A program made the translations under genes and the position numbers. This document shows, piece by piece, positions 43,026 to 50,669 of a stretch of 64,000 nt of DNA. The notes beneath the pieces were generated by a model. That model made no database searches. It was not told where the DNA came from and worked only from the letters and a program-made list of their open reading frames with translations. Numbering within the stretch: position 1 is the first letter of the stretch; each line of letters starts with the position of its first letter. Source of the stretch: Amycolatopsis solani (GTDB lineage Bacteria; Actinomycetota; Actinomycetes; Mycobacteriales; Pseudonocardiaceae); the NCBI RefSeq assembly GCF_033441515.1, contig NZ_JAWQJT010000002.1:2170001-2234000 (forward strand), read 5' to 3'.

Positions 43026-43235
43026 GTGGCGGACGGAGACGTGCACACCTACTACGAGGACGGGCTGTGGAAGAACCGGCTCGAAGGCGGTGTCCGGGCG
43101 TCCAACACGTCCCTCCGCCGCGTCGACGCCGTGCTGGCCGGACGGCGGATCGCGAAGAAACGCCACGTCGGCCACGTGGTCCACAGCGAGCAGGGGGAAG
43201 TGGAGGACGAACGCGACTACCGGCGCCGCGCCTGA
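43026..43235 (+). CDS. DUF2188-like small protein
   Basis: The product has 69 aa from a GTG at 43026 after ggaggcg. The pattern GDVHTYYEDGLWKNRLEGGVRASNTSLRRVDAVLAGRRIA followed by GHVVHSEQGEVEDERDY (shown here in parts) is that of DUF2188: two short strands, a helix and a charged end. Function unknown. It stands alone between the acyl-CoA operon and the STAS-ATPase gene. Confidence 0.65.
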   Translation: MADGDVHTYYEDGLWKNRLEGGVRASNTSLRRVDAVLAGRRIAKKRHVGHVVHSEQGEVEDERDYRRRA

Positions 43236-43257
43236 CCCGGCTGTCCACAGCGGACGG

Positions 43258-43989
43258 TCACGGCCGCGCCAGCACCGCCCAGACGACCTTGCCGCCGGAC
43301 CACACCCGGCTGCTCCCCCACGTCTTGGCGACCTTGGCGACCAGCCGCAGGCCGAGGCCCGTCTCGAGCACGTCCAAGCCCTCGCGCAGCACGGCCGGCC
43401 GCGCGCTTTCGTCGGACACGGCGATCCCCAGCCCGTCGCGGCGCAGCTCCAAGACCAGCCGTGGCTCGGAGGCGGTGTGCCGGAAAGTGTTCTCGACGAG
43501 TTCCGTGGCGATCAGGGCGGCGTCCTCGGCCAGTTCGGGCACCCGCCATTCCGCGCACACGCCCTCGACGAACCCGCGAGCCCGGGCCGAGGTCCGCGGC
43601 GACCGGCCGAGCACCCGCCCGGCCCGCCACCGCACCGGCGGCCTCAGCGCGGCTTCCGCCGCGGCGAAGTCCCGGTAAACGGGCACGTTTCCCACGTTCG
43701 CGGCCAGCAGAGCCCGCTGCTCCGGCCGGTCGGTCACCAGCGCGAAGGGGATCGCCGGCCAGGTGCCGACCCGCAGGGCGACGAGCGCGAACACGCGAAC
43801 CAGCGCCTCGTCGAGCAGCTCCAAGCGGCCGATGTCGACCACTACCGCGTCCTCGGCGGCCGCCCCGAACTCGAGCAGCCGGTCGCGCAGCCGCCGGTAG
43901 GTCGTCCGATCGAGCATTCCGCCGACGGATGCGGTCGCGATCGCCCCGTGCCGCGGGACGAGCCACACCGTAGGGTGCCGGGCCAGCAT
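43258..43989 (-). CDS. STAS-like domain fused to HATPase (anti-sigma/antagonist fusion)
   Basis: The product has 243 aa. Residues about 1-115 resemble a STAS domain (VVVDIGRLELLDEALVRVFALV), but the usual phosphorylated Ser is replaced (D60-E61-A62). Residues about 130-240 are an RsbW-like GHKL ATPase with N box ELVENTFRH (163-171), VSDES and GLGLRLV (211-217). A single-chain antagonist plus anti-sigma kinase could be self-regulated. It may act with the free STAS protein at 36172. The start at ATG 43989 is the first with reasonable context. Confidence 0.78.
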   Translation of the reverse strand: MLARHPTVWLVPRHGAIATASVGGMLDRTTYRRLRDRLLEFGAAAEDAVVVDIGRLELLDEALVRVFALVALRVGTWPAIPFALVTDRPEQRALLAANVGNVPVYRDFAAAEAALRPPVRWRAGRVLGRSPRTSARARGFVEGVCAEWRVPELAEDAALIATELVENTFRHTASEPRLVLELRRDGLGIAVSDESARPAVLREGLDVLETGLGLRLVAKVAKTWGSSRVWSGGKVVWAVLARP

Positions 43990-44112
43990 CGCGGACCACC
44001 TCCATCGTGTCAGCCCGACGGGTAGCCACTCCGGAGCTCGTCAAACGCGACGGTCCCCGTGTAGTTCCGCGCGAGCGGGGTATCCGCAGGTCCCCGACGT
44101 GAGGAGCCTGCC

Positions 44113-44772
44113 ATCGCCACCGCGGTCCTGTTCGACGTCGACGGCACGCTCGTCGACTCCAACTACCTGCACGTCCACACCTGGCGCCGCGCGTTCGCCG
44201 AGCTCGGCCGCCCGGTCGACTCGTGGCGCGTGCACCGGGCGATCGGCAAGGGCGCGGGCAAGCTGCTGAGCACTCTGCTGGGCGATGCGGACGCCGATCG
44301 CGTCGGCGACCGGGCGAAGGAGCTGCACAGCCGGTTCTACCTGGAGACGGCCGGCCTGCTGCGCCCGTTCGACCGGGCCCAGGACCTGATCCGCACCTTG
44401 TCGGCCCGCGGCGTACGCGTGGTGCTGGCGACGTCCGCGGGCCCGGACGAGCTCGACGTGCTGCGCAAGGTCCTCGACGTCGACGACGTGGTGACGGGCA
44501 TCGTGTCGGGCGCGGACGTGGAGGCGACGAAGCCCGACCCGGAGCCGGTGTACGCGGCCCTGTCCCGAGCCGGGACGAATCCGGAGGAGACGGTGTTCGT
44601 GGGCGACGCGGTGTGGGACGTCCACGCGGCCACGAAGGCGGGCGTGCGGACGGTCGCGGTGCGGTCCGGCGGAGTCAGCGGGGCGGAGCTGACGGAGGCC
44701 GGCGCGGTGGCGGTCTATGACGACGCTGCGGCGTTGCTGGCTGGGCTGGAGGAGAGCGTGCTGCTCAGCTGA
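44113..44772 (+). CDS. HAD-superfamily phosphatase with no canonical start codon
   Basis: The frame contains the full HAD set: FDVDGTLVDSN (nucleophile Asp 8, acid Asp 10 if numbered from 44113), ATSAGP (motif II), KPDPEPV with Lys (motif III) and VGDAVWDVHAA (motif IV). From the in-frame stop at 44062 to the GTG at 44230 there is no ATG, GTG or TTG. The GTG 44230 would delete the nucleophile. GAGGAG at 44101-44106 is spaced correctly for an ATC at 44113, so ATC initiation, or a base error of ATG, is the simplest reading. Length from there is 219 aa. Confidence 0.72.
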   Translation: MATAVLFDVDGTLVDSNYLHVHTWRRAFAELGRPVDSWRVHRAIGKGAGKLLSTLLGDADADRVGDRAKELHSRFYLETAGLLRPFDRAQDLIRTLSARGVRVVLATSAGPDELDVLRKVLDVDDVVTGIVSGADVEATKPDPEPVYAALSRAGTNPEETVFVGDAVWDVHAATKAGVRTVAVRSGGVSGAELTEAGAVAVYDDAAALLAGLEESVLLS

Positions 44773-45376
44773 GCTTCCGGGCCACCAGCCGTTCCACCAA
44801 CCCCAGCTTGAACCGCTCCCGCCGTTCCACCACCAGCCCCGCCGCCTCCACCAAGAGCAGCGGGCGGCGCCGGAAGTGCTCGCCCGCCAGCGGCACGCTC
44901 GCCAGCTCCAGCAGCCACTGCGCCACCCGCACCGGCCACGACGTCGACACCACGTGGTCGGCCAAGATCAGCCGGCCGCCCGGGCGCAAGACCCGGGCCA
45001 TCTCGCCCACCGCCGCCGCGGGGTCGGGGATCGCGCAGAGGCCGAACGTGCAGACCACCGTGTCGAAGGACGCGTCCTCGAACGGCAGGTCCTGGGCGTC
45101 CCCCTGGCGCAGCGTCACCGGGTGGGCCAGCTCGCGGGCGCGGGCCACGGCGAGCATGCCCTCGCTGAGGTCGAGGCCGGTGAGCGTCACCCCCGCCGGG
45201 TAGCGCGGGAGGTTGAGGCCGGTGCCGACGGCGACCTCCAGTACGTCGCCGCCGGCCTGGCCGCAGGCCCACTCGCGGGAGTCGCCGAAGAGGCGGCGGT
45301 CCCAGACGTCCATCTCGGCGTCGTACGTCGACGACTTCCGGTCCCAGTACCGCCGCCACCGCTGCGTCTTCGCCAT
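44765..45376 (-). CDS. Class I SAM-dependent methyltransferase
   Basis: The product has 203 aa from the ATG at 45376. SAM motif I is VLEVAVGTGLNLPRY (about 46-60), followed by LTGLDLSEGML (motif II region) and FDTVVCTFGLCAIPDP. The C-terminus (LVERLVARKLS) is typical of UbiE/PmtA-like methyltransferases of small lipids or quinones. The 3' end overlaps the convergent HAD gene by 8 bp. Substrate unknown. Confidence 0.82.
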   Translation of the reverse strand: MAKTQRWRRYWDRKSSTYDAEMDVWDRRLFGDSREWACGQAGGDVLEVAVGTGLNLPRYPAGVTLTGLDLSEGMLAVARARELAHPVTLRQGDAQDLPFEDASFDTVVCTFGLCAIPDPAAAVGEMARVLRPGGRLILADHVVSTSWPVRVAQWLLELASVPLAGEHFRRRPLLLVEAAGLVVERRERFKLGLVERLVARKLS

Positions 45377-45399
45377 GCCCTCAGCGAAGCACGAACCCG

Positions 45400-45873
45400 T
45401 CAGCCGAACATGCCCGGCTCGTACGAGCCGCCTTTCTGGTGCACGATCACGGCGAGCCGGTTGGCCGAGTTCATCTGCGCGACCAGGGCGATCAGCGCGG
45501 CGGTCCGGTCGTCGTCGTAGTGCTTGCGCACCCGCTCCCAGGTGTCGCCGGAGACGCCGGGCGCGCCGTCGGCGATCCGGGTGCCCTCCTCGGCCAGCGC
45601 CAGTGCGGCCTGCTCGGCCTCGGTGAACACGGTGGCTTCGCGCCACGCCGCGACCAGGTTGATCCGGACCGCCTCCTCGCCGGCGGCGGCGAGCTCCTTG
45701 GTGTGGACGTCGACGCACCACCCGCAGCCGTTGATCTGGCTGACGCGCAGCGACACCAGCTCCTGGGTGATCTTCGGCAGCGGCGACTGGGTGATCGCGA
45801 GGCTCGCGGTGCCGAACCGCTTGGCGAACCTGGCACCGATCTCGTTGCCGGTCAGGGTGAAACGGGGTTCCAT
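45400..45873 (-). CDS. AhpD/carboxymuconolactone decarboxylase-family protein
   Basis: The product has 157 aa from the ATG at 45873. The AhpD active-site motif is visible as C50-GW-C53-xxx-H57 (NGCGWCVDVHTKEL). Members reduce peroxides with a redox partner. It is divergent from an ECF41 sigma gene. ECF41 factors are typically linked to and activate a carboxymuconolactone decarboxylase-like, oxidoreductase or epimerase gene (established pattern), which this pair fits exactly. Confidence 0.87.
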   Translation of the reverse strand: MEPRFTLTGNEIGARFAKRFGTASLAITQSPLPKITQELVSLRVSQINGCGWCVDVHTKELAAAGEEAVRINLVAAWREATVFTEAEQAALALAEEGTRIADGAPGVSGDTWERVRKHYDDDRTAALIALVAQMNSANRLAVIVHQKGGSYEPGMFG

Positions 45874-45930
45874 GATCTCGTCCTTCCGTCGGAACCGGAC
45901 GACCAGGAGGTGCCGGGCCACCCCGACCCG

Positions 45931-45954
45931 TGACAGTGACGACCGTCACGGTCA
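45931..45954. promoter_or_regulatory. 24-bp inverted repeat in the AhpD/sigma divergent region
   Basis: The left arm TGACAGTGACG and the right arm CGTCACGGTCA are reverse complements with one mismatch, around an AC centre. It is nearly midway between the two starts and is a strong candidate regulator site. A clean ECF41-type -35/-10 spacing (TGTCAC with CGTC about 16 apart) was not found on either strand. Confidence 0.5.
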
Positions 45955-46007
45955 CACCGCGGCCCCGGCCGGCATCGGGTGGGAAAGCGAACGAAAGGAG
46001 GAGCCCG

Positions 46008-46886
46008 ATGGCCGACCCCGCCACCGAGGCGTTCCTCGCCCACCGGAACCTGCTGTTCACCGTCGCCTACCAGATGCTGGGCTCGGCGGCCGACGCCGAA
46101 GACGTGCTGCAGGAGACGTGGCTGCGCTGGGCGGACGTGGACCTCGCCGTCGTGCGCGACCAGCGGGCGTATCTGGTCCGCGTCACCACCCGCCAGGCCC
46201 TGATGCGGTTGCGGACCCACGCCCGCCGCAAGGAGTCCTACGTCGGCCCGTGGCTGCCGGAGCCGTTGCTGACCGCGCCCGACGTCGCCGAAGACGTCGA
46301 GCTCGCCGACAGCGTCTCGATGGCGATGCTGCTGGTGCTGGAGACGCTGACGCCGGCCGAGCGCGCGGTGTTCGTGCTGCGCGAGGTGTTCGGCCTCGGC
46401 TACGAGGAGATCGCCGAAGCCGTCGGCAAGACCCCGGCCGCGGTCCGCCAGATCGCGCACCGCGCCCGCTCGCACGTCGCCGCCCGCCGGCCGCGCGGCC
46501 GGGTCTCCCCCACGACGTCCCGGGACGCGATCGAGGCGTTCCGCCACGCGGTCGAGACCGGCGACCTGCGCCGGCTGCTGGACATCCTCGCCCCGGACGT
46601 GGTCTTCCTCGGCGACGGCGGCGGCGTCGTCCAGGCCGTGCTGACCCCGGTGACCGGCGCGGCCGCGGTCGCCGGCCTGCTCACCGCGGGGATCGGCAAC
46701 TTCGCCACCGGAATGCTGGCCCCGGCGCAGGTCAACGGCCACCCGGCGCTGATCCTGCGCCGGAACGGCGAAGTCGACACGGTACTCGCGCTGCGCGTCG
46801 ACGACGGCCTCGTCACCGGGCTGTACGCCGTGCGCAACCCGGCGAAACTGTCCCGTTTGGACGAAGCGACGACACTGCGGCGCTGA
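46008..46886 (+). CDS. ECF41-group sigma factor (SigJ-like) with SnoaL-like C-terminal domain
   Basis: The product has 292 aa from the ATG at 46008 after aaaggagga. Sigma region 2 is at about 12-80 (YQMLGSAADAEDVLQETWLRW), region 4 at about 110-160, with the linker WLPEPLL between them as in ECF41 proteins. The C-terminal SnoaL-like domain (about 175-290) ends in YAVRNPAKLSRL, equivalent to the group's NPDKL motif that tunes activity. No anti-sigma gene is present, as expected; the C-terminal domain replaces it. Confidence 0.9.
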   Translation: MADPATEAFLAHRNLLFTVAYQMLGSAADAEDVLQETWLRWADVDLAVVRDQRAYLVRVTTRQALMRLRTHARRKESYVGPWLPEPLLTAPDVAEDVELADSVSMAMLLVLETLTPAERAVFVLREVFGLGYEEIAEAVGKTPAAVRQIAHRARSHVAARRPRGRVSPTTSRDAIEAFRHAVETGDLRRLLDILAPDVVFLGDGGGVVQAVLTPVTGAAAVAGLLTAGIGNFATGMLAPAQVNGHPALILRRNGEVDTVLALRVDDGLVTGLYAVRNPAKLSRLDEATTLRR

Positions 46887-47038
46887 AGCGGACGCCCGGC
46901 GCCGAGGCGGGAAGTGGACGGCCAAGAGGCCTTCGTGGGCGCAGACGGCGACGCTGGCCGGCGGCCGCTGACCGGCAGCGACTTCTACCGGACGATGCTG
47001 TGTCGGGCAGTTCGAGCGGCTGTGGCTCGGATCCCGCC

Positions 47039-48379
47039 CTAGCGGTGCTTCTCCTTGAGGTCCGCCGCCTTCACGCCGGCCAGCAGCACCCCGACCGCCA
47101 GCAGCACGATCCCCGCGCTGATCACCAGGCCCAACGACAGGCTCCCGGTCGCCGACTGGATGAAGCCCAGCAGGGACGGGGAAGCCGCGGCCGCGAACGA
47201 ACCCATCGACGTCACCACCGCGATGCCCGTCGCCGCCGCGCGGTCGCTCAAGTAGATCGACGGGATCGAGTAGAACACCGTCAGGCCCGAGTAGTGCGCC
47301 GCCGCCATCACCGCGAGCAGGACGACCACCACCAGGACGCTGCCGCCGGAGAACGCGAGCGCCAGCATCGCCGCGGCGGCCACCAGCCAGCTCACCGCGG
47401 CGTGCCAGCGGCGCTCCAGGGTGCGGTCGGAGTGGCGGCCGACCAGCAGCATCACCGCGATGCCGAGCAGCGGCGGGATCGCCGAGAAGAAACCCAGGTT
47501 CAGCACGTCGCCGACGCCGGCCTCGGCGATGATCCGCGGCGTCCAGAACGAGACGGCGTTGGCCAGCGTGTAGGCCCCGCAGGCGCACAGACCGAGGATC
47601 CAGACCTTCGGGTCGCGCAACGCCGAGAGCATGCCGCCGCGGTGCGCCGCCGAATCGCCTTTCGCGGTCCGCTCGGCGGCCAGGTCGGACGCCACGAGCG
47701 CCTTCTGCGCCGGCGTCAGCCACTTCGCCCGCTCCGGGCCGTCGGCGAGGAAGAACGCGACCGCGACGGCGAGCAGGATCGGCGGGATGCCCTCGACGAG
47801 GAACAGCCACTGCCAGTCGGCCAGGCCGGCGACGCCGCCGAGCGCGTGCATGATCCAGCCGGAGACGAGCGAGCCGAGCACGCCGGAGACCGGGACGCCG
47901 ATGAAGAAGATCGCGGTCATCCGCGTCCGGCGCGCGGACGGGAACCACCGCGACAGCAGGTAGAGCGCGCCCGGGAAGAAGCCCGCTTCGGCCACGCCGA
48001 GCAGGAACCGCGCGAGGTAGAACGTCAACTCGTCCTGGACGAACATCGTCGCGATCGTGACCACGCCCCAGGTGGCCATGATCCGGACCAGCGTCTTGCG
48101 CGCGCCGATCCGGGCCAGCAGCGCGTTGCTGGGGACCTCGAAGAGGATGAACCCGACGAAGAACAGCGTGACGCCGAGCCCGTAGACCGCCGAGCCGAAG
48201 CCGAGGTCGCGCTTGAGGCCCTGCTGCGCGATGCCGATGTTCGTGCGGTCGATGAAGCTGACCACGTAGCAGACCACGAGCAGCGGCATGACCCGCAGGG
48301 CGATGGTCCGGTAGGTCGACGCGCGTTCGGCGTCACCCACCGCGGGGGGCCGTCCGGTGACGGCGGGCTGTTCGGCCAT
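47039..48379 (-). CDS. MFS transporter, anion:cation symporter (ACS) family
   Basis: The product has 446 aa. ACS features: YVVSFIDRTNIGIAQQGLKRDLG in TM1, FFVGFILFEVPSNALLARIGARK at TM2-TM3, and RFLLGVAEAGFFPGALYLLSRWFP. Such carriers move carboxylates such as phthalate, tartrate or hydroxyphenylacetate. It is divergent from the marR gene with a shared palindromic box, so it probably imports the substrate of the operon at 49024. Confidence 0.87.
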   Translation of the reverse strand: MAEQPAVTGRPPAVGDAERASTYRTIALRVMPLLVVCYVVSFIDRTNIGIAQQGLKRDLGFGSAVYGLGVTLFFVGFILFEVPSNALLARIGARKTLVRIMATWGVVTIATMFVQDELTFYLARFLLGVAEAGFFPGALYLLSRWFPSARRTRMTAIFFIGVPVSGVLGSLVSGWIMHALGGVAGLADWQWLFLVEGIPPILLAVAVAFFLADGPERAKWLTPAQKALVASDLAAERTAKGDSAAHRGGMLSALRDPKVWILGLCACGAYTLANAVSFWTPRIIAEAGVGDVLNLGFFSAIPPLLGIAVMLLVGRHSDRTLERRWHAAVSWLVAAAAMLALAFSGGSVLVVVVLLAVMAAAHYSGLTVFYSIPSIYLSDRAAATGIAVVTSMGSFAAAASPSLLGFIQSATGSLSLGLVISAGIVLLAVGVLLAGVKAADLKEKHR

Positions 48380-48433
48380 CGCTACTCGACTCCTTCGTCA
48401 GGCGGGGCGTGCGGCAGCAGTGTCGGCATCCAG

Positions 48434-48450
48434 TGTTGAGTTTGTCAACA
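48434..48450. promoter_or_regulatory. MarR operator 1 (transporter/marR divergent region)
   Basis: TGTTGAGTTTGTCAACA is a near-perfect palindrome (one mismatch pair) nearly identical to the box at 48966. On the transporter strand it contains TTGACA as a probable -35. Confidence 0.75.
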
Positions 48451-48470
48451 CCTGATCGGCAACGGCTACG

Positions 48471-48971
48471 ATGACCGGCATGGCGGAACGCGCGGACGGC
48501 CGAGACCTCGTGCCCATTTCGGGACTCCTCTCCTACCGGCTCTCCCGCACGTCGTCGGCGATGTCGCGCAGCGCCGCGCTGCGCTACCGGCGGGAGTTCG
48601 ACGTCAGCCTCGGCGAATGGCGGGCGATTTCGCTCATCGCCGCCGACCCCACCCTCACACTGAACCGGCTGGCCCGCCGCGCCGGGCTCGACAAAGCGCA
48701 GATGAGCCGGGTGGTCAGCCGCCTGACCGAGCGCGGCCTGGTGGACCGGACGGCCGGCTCGGGCCGCACTTCGCAGCTGGCCCTGACCGCCGAAGGCACC
48801 CGTGTCTACCGCGGCCTGATCACCGCGGCCAACGAGCGCGACGCCGAGTTCCTGGCCGCGCTGACCCCCGAAGAGGCGGCGACGCTGAGCGGTGCGCTGG
48901 ACAAGCTGGCCGACCTGGCGCTGGCCGTCGAGGAGCGTGAGCGCGCCCACCCCGGCGATCCCGACTGTTGA
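48471..48971 (+). CDS. MarR-family transcriptional regulator
   Basis: The product has 166 aa; a second ATG at 48480 (MAERADGRD) is equally possible. A winged helix occupies about 50-125 (LTLNRLARRAGLDKAQMSRVVSRLTERG, then the wing DRTAGSGRTSQLALTAEG). The flanking helices are dimerising. The stop codon TGA (48969-48971) lies inside the second operator, so the regulator gene is bracketed by its own two boxes. MarR proteins in such loci are usually relieved by an aromatic or acyl-CoA intermediate. Confidence 0.88.
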   Translation: MTGMAERADGRDLVPISGLLSYRLSRTSSAMSRSAALRYRREFDVSLGEWRAISLIAADPTLTLNRLARRAGLDKAQMSRVVSRLTERGLVDRTAGSGRTSQLALTAEGTRVYRGLITAANERDAEFLAALTPEEAATLSGALDKLADLALAVEERERAHPGDPDC

Positions 48972-48996
48972 CTTTGTCAACACTGCCGCGTAGACC
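48966..48996 (+). promoter_or_regulatory. MarR operator 2 and promoter of the acyl-CoA operon
   Basis: TGTTGACTTTGTCAACA (48966-48982) is a perfect palindrome around TTT. Its TTGACT (48968-48973) is 17 bp from TAGACC (48991-48996), forming the promoter for the gene at 49024. Binding would cover the -35. Confidence 0.8.
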
Positions 48997-49023
48997 TGGA
49001 GCCACCGAACGAAAGGTGGCCCG

Positions 49024-49953
49024 ATGTCCGACGCCGTCACGCTCTGCGAGTGCTTCGCCCGCGACGGGCTGCAGCACGAGCCGGAGTTCGTGCCGACCGC
49101 GACGAAGGTCGCGCTGCTCGATTCCTTCGCGGACGCGGGGTTCCGGCGCATCGAGGCGACCAGCTACAGCCACCCCGAGCGGGTGCCGGGCTTCTCGGAC
49201 GCCTCCGAAGTCCTGACCCGGATCAAGCGCCGCCCCGGCGTCGGCTTCAAAGCGACCTGCCCGAACCCGCGCGCGGTGCGGCGCGCGCTGGCCGACCTCG
49301 ACGCCGGGCACGGCGCCGAAGAGCTGAGCCTGCTGGTCTCGGCCAGCGAAAGCCACACCGAACGCAACCTGCGCACGTCGAGAGCCGGGCAGTGGGAGCG
49401 CGTCGCCGAGATGGTCGAGCTGGCCGGCGGCCGGTTCAAGCTGGTCGGCGTGGTGTCGGTCGCGTTCGGCTGCCCGTTCGAGGGCGCGGTCGACCCCGGC
49501 CGCGTCGCCGAAGACGTCGCCCGGTTCGCCGACCTCGGCGCCGGCCTCGTCACCTTGGGCGACACCACCGGCGTCGCGACCCCGCCGTCGGTCCGCGCGC
49601 TCTTCAAGCGCCTCGACCCCGAGGTGCCCGTGGTCGCGCACTTCCACAACACCCGCGGCACCGGCATCGCCAACGCCGTCGCGGCCCTCGACGCCGGCTG
49701 CCGGAACTTCGACACCGCGATGGGCGGCGTCGGCGGCCACCCCAGCGCGATCTCCTACGGCGCCGGGCTCACCGGCAACGTCTGCACCGAGGACCTGGTC
49801 AGCCTGTTCGCCGCGATGGGCGTCGACACCGGCATCGACCTCGATCTGCTCGCAAAGGCTTCGGCCGCCTGCGAAGCGGCCCTCGGCCGCCCGCTGCACA
49901 GCATGGTGGCCCGCGCCGGCTTCACCCCGACCCCGAACCAGGAGACCCCGTGA
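49024..49953 (+). CDS. HMG-CoA lyase-like (hydroxyacyl-CoA C-C lyase)
   Basis: The product has 309 aa. TIM-barrel lyase signatures of the DRE-TIM type: CECFARDGLQHEPEFVPT at the start (R and D at the DxxQ/RDGLQ site), GDTTGVATP, VAHFHNTRGTG with the metal His-x-His, and the G-loop GGVGGHPSA (with no Cys at the standard position of true HMG-CoA lyase). Cleaves a 3-hydroxy-3-substituted acyl-CoA to an acyl-CoA and a carbonyl product. First gene of the MarR-controlled operon. Confidence 0.83.
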   Translation: MSDAVTLCECFARDGLQHEPEFVPTATKVALLDSFADAGFRRIEATSYSHPERVPGFSDASEVLTRIKRRPGVGFKATCPNPRAVRRALADLDAGHGAEELSLLVSASESHTERNLRTSRAGQWERVAEMVELAGGRFKLVGVVSVAFGCPFEGAVDPGRVAEDVARFADLGAGLVTLGDTTGVATPPSVRALFKRLDPEVPVVAHFHNTRGTGIANAVAALDAGCRNFDTAMGGVGGHPSAISYGAGLTGNVCTEDLVSLFAAMGVDTGIDLDLLAKASAACEAALGRPLHSMVARAGFTPTPNQETP

Positions 49954-50669
49954 CCGTCATCGCCGAGGACCACGGCGCCGTCCGCGTCCTGACGCTGAAC
50001 CGGCCCGAGAAGCTCAACGCCCTCGACACGGCCCTCACCCGCTCGCTCAGCGAAGCCTTCACCGCGGCCGACGCCGACCGGGACGTCCGCGCGCTGGTCC
50101 TCACCGGCGCCGGCCGCGGCTTCTGCGCGGGCGCCGACCTCGGCGAGTTCTCGGAACTGACGCCCGCGCACGCCGACGCCGTCCTGGACCGCGCCGCGCT
50201 CACCGCCAAGCTGCAGGTGCAGGCGCGGCAGCTGCGGATCCCGGTCGTCGCGGCCGTGCGCGGCGCGGCGGTCGGCGGCGGCGCCGGGCTGGCCATCGGC
50301 GCGGACATGGTCGTGGCCGGCACCGACCTCAAGTTCGGCTACCCCGAGCTCAAGCACTCGATCGTCCCGGCGCTGGTGATGACCGGGCTCGTGCACCACC
50401 TCGGCCGCAAGCTCGCCTTCGAGCTGGTCAGCACCGGGCGCCTGCTCACCGCGGCCGAAGCGTTCGAGCACGGCCTGGTCAACCGGGTCGTGGCACCCGA
50501 CGAGATCCTGCCCGCCGCGCTGGAGATCGCCGAGCACTGGGCGAAGGTCGAGCCGCGGGCGATCGCCGCCGCGAAGGACCTCTTCTACCGCATCGCCGAC
50601 CTGCCGTCCGACGCCGCCATGCGCGCCGGGCAGGACGTCAACGCGCTGATGCGGGGGTTCCGCGCATGA
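49950..50669 (+). CDS. Enoyl-CoA hydratase/isomerase-family protein
   Basis: The product has 239 aa, starting with GTG at 49950 (GTGA overlap). LNRPEKLNALDT, RGFCAGADLGEF and VRGAAVGGGAGLAIGADMVVA are the crotonase N-terminal, first oxyanion and second oxyanion motifs. Second gene of the operon. A second crotonase follows at 51847, so the pathway needs two hydration or isomerisation steps or has two substrates. Confidence 0.87.
   Translation: MTVIAEDHGAVRVLTLNRPEKLNALDTALTRSLSEAFTAADADRDVRALVLTGAGRGFCAGADLGEFSELTPAHADAVLDRAALTAKLQVQARQLRIPVVAAVRGAAVGGGAGLAIGADMVVAGTDLKFGYPELKHSIVPALVMTGLVHHLGRKLAFELVSTGRLLTAAEAFEHGLVNRVVAPDEILPAALEIAEHWAKVEPRAIAAAKDLFYRIADLPSDAAMRAGQDVNALMRGFRA

Noticed and set aside
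44230..44772. HAD protein starting at the internal GTG 44230
   Set aside because: It would lose the DxDGT nucleophile motif that is clearly encoded upstream in frame.
46887..47038. Possible small gene between the sigma factor and the ACS transporter
   Set aside because: Only 152 bp, no RBS-start combination and no codon bias; treated as empty.
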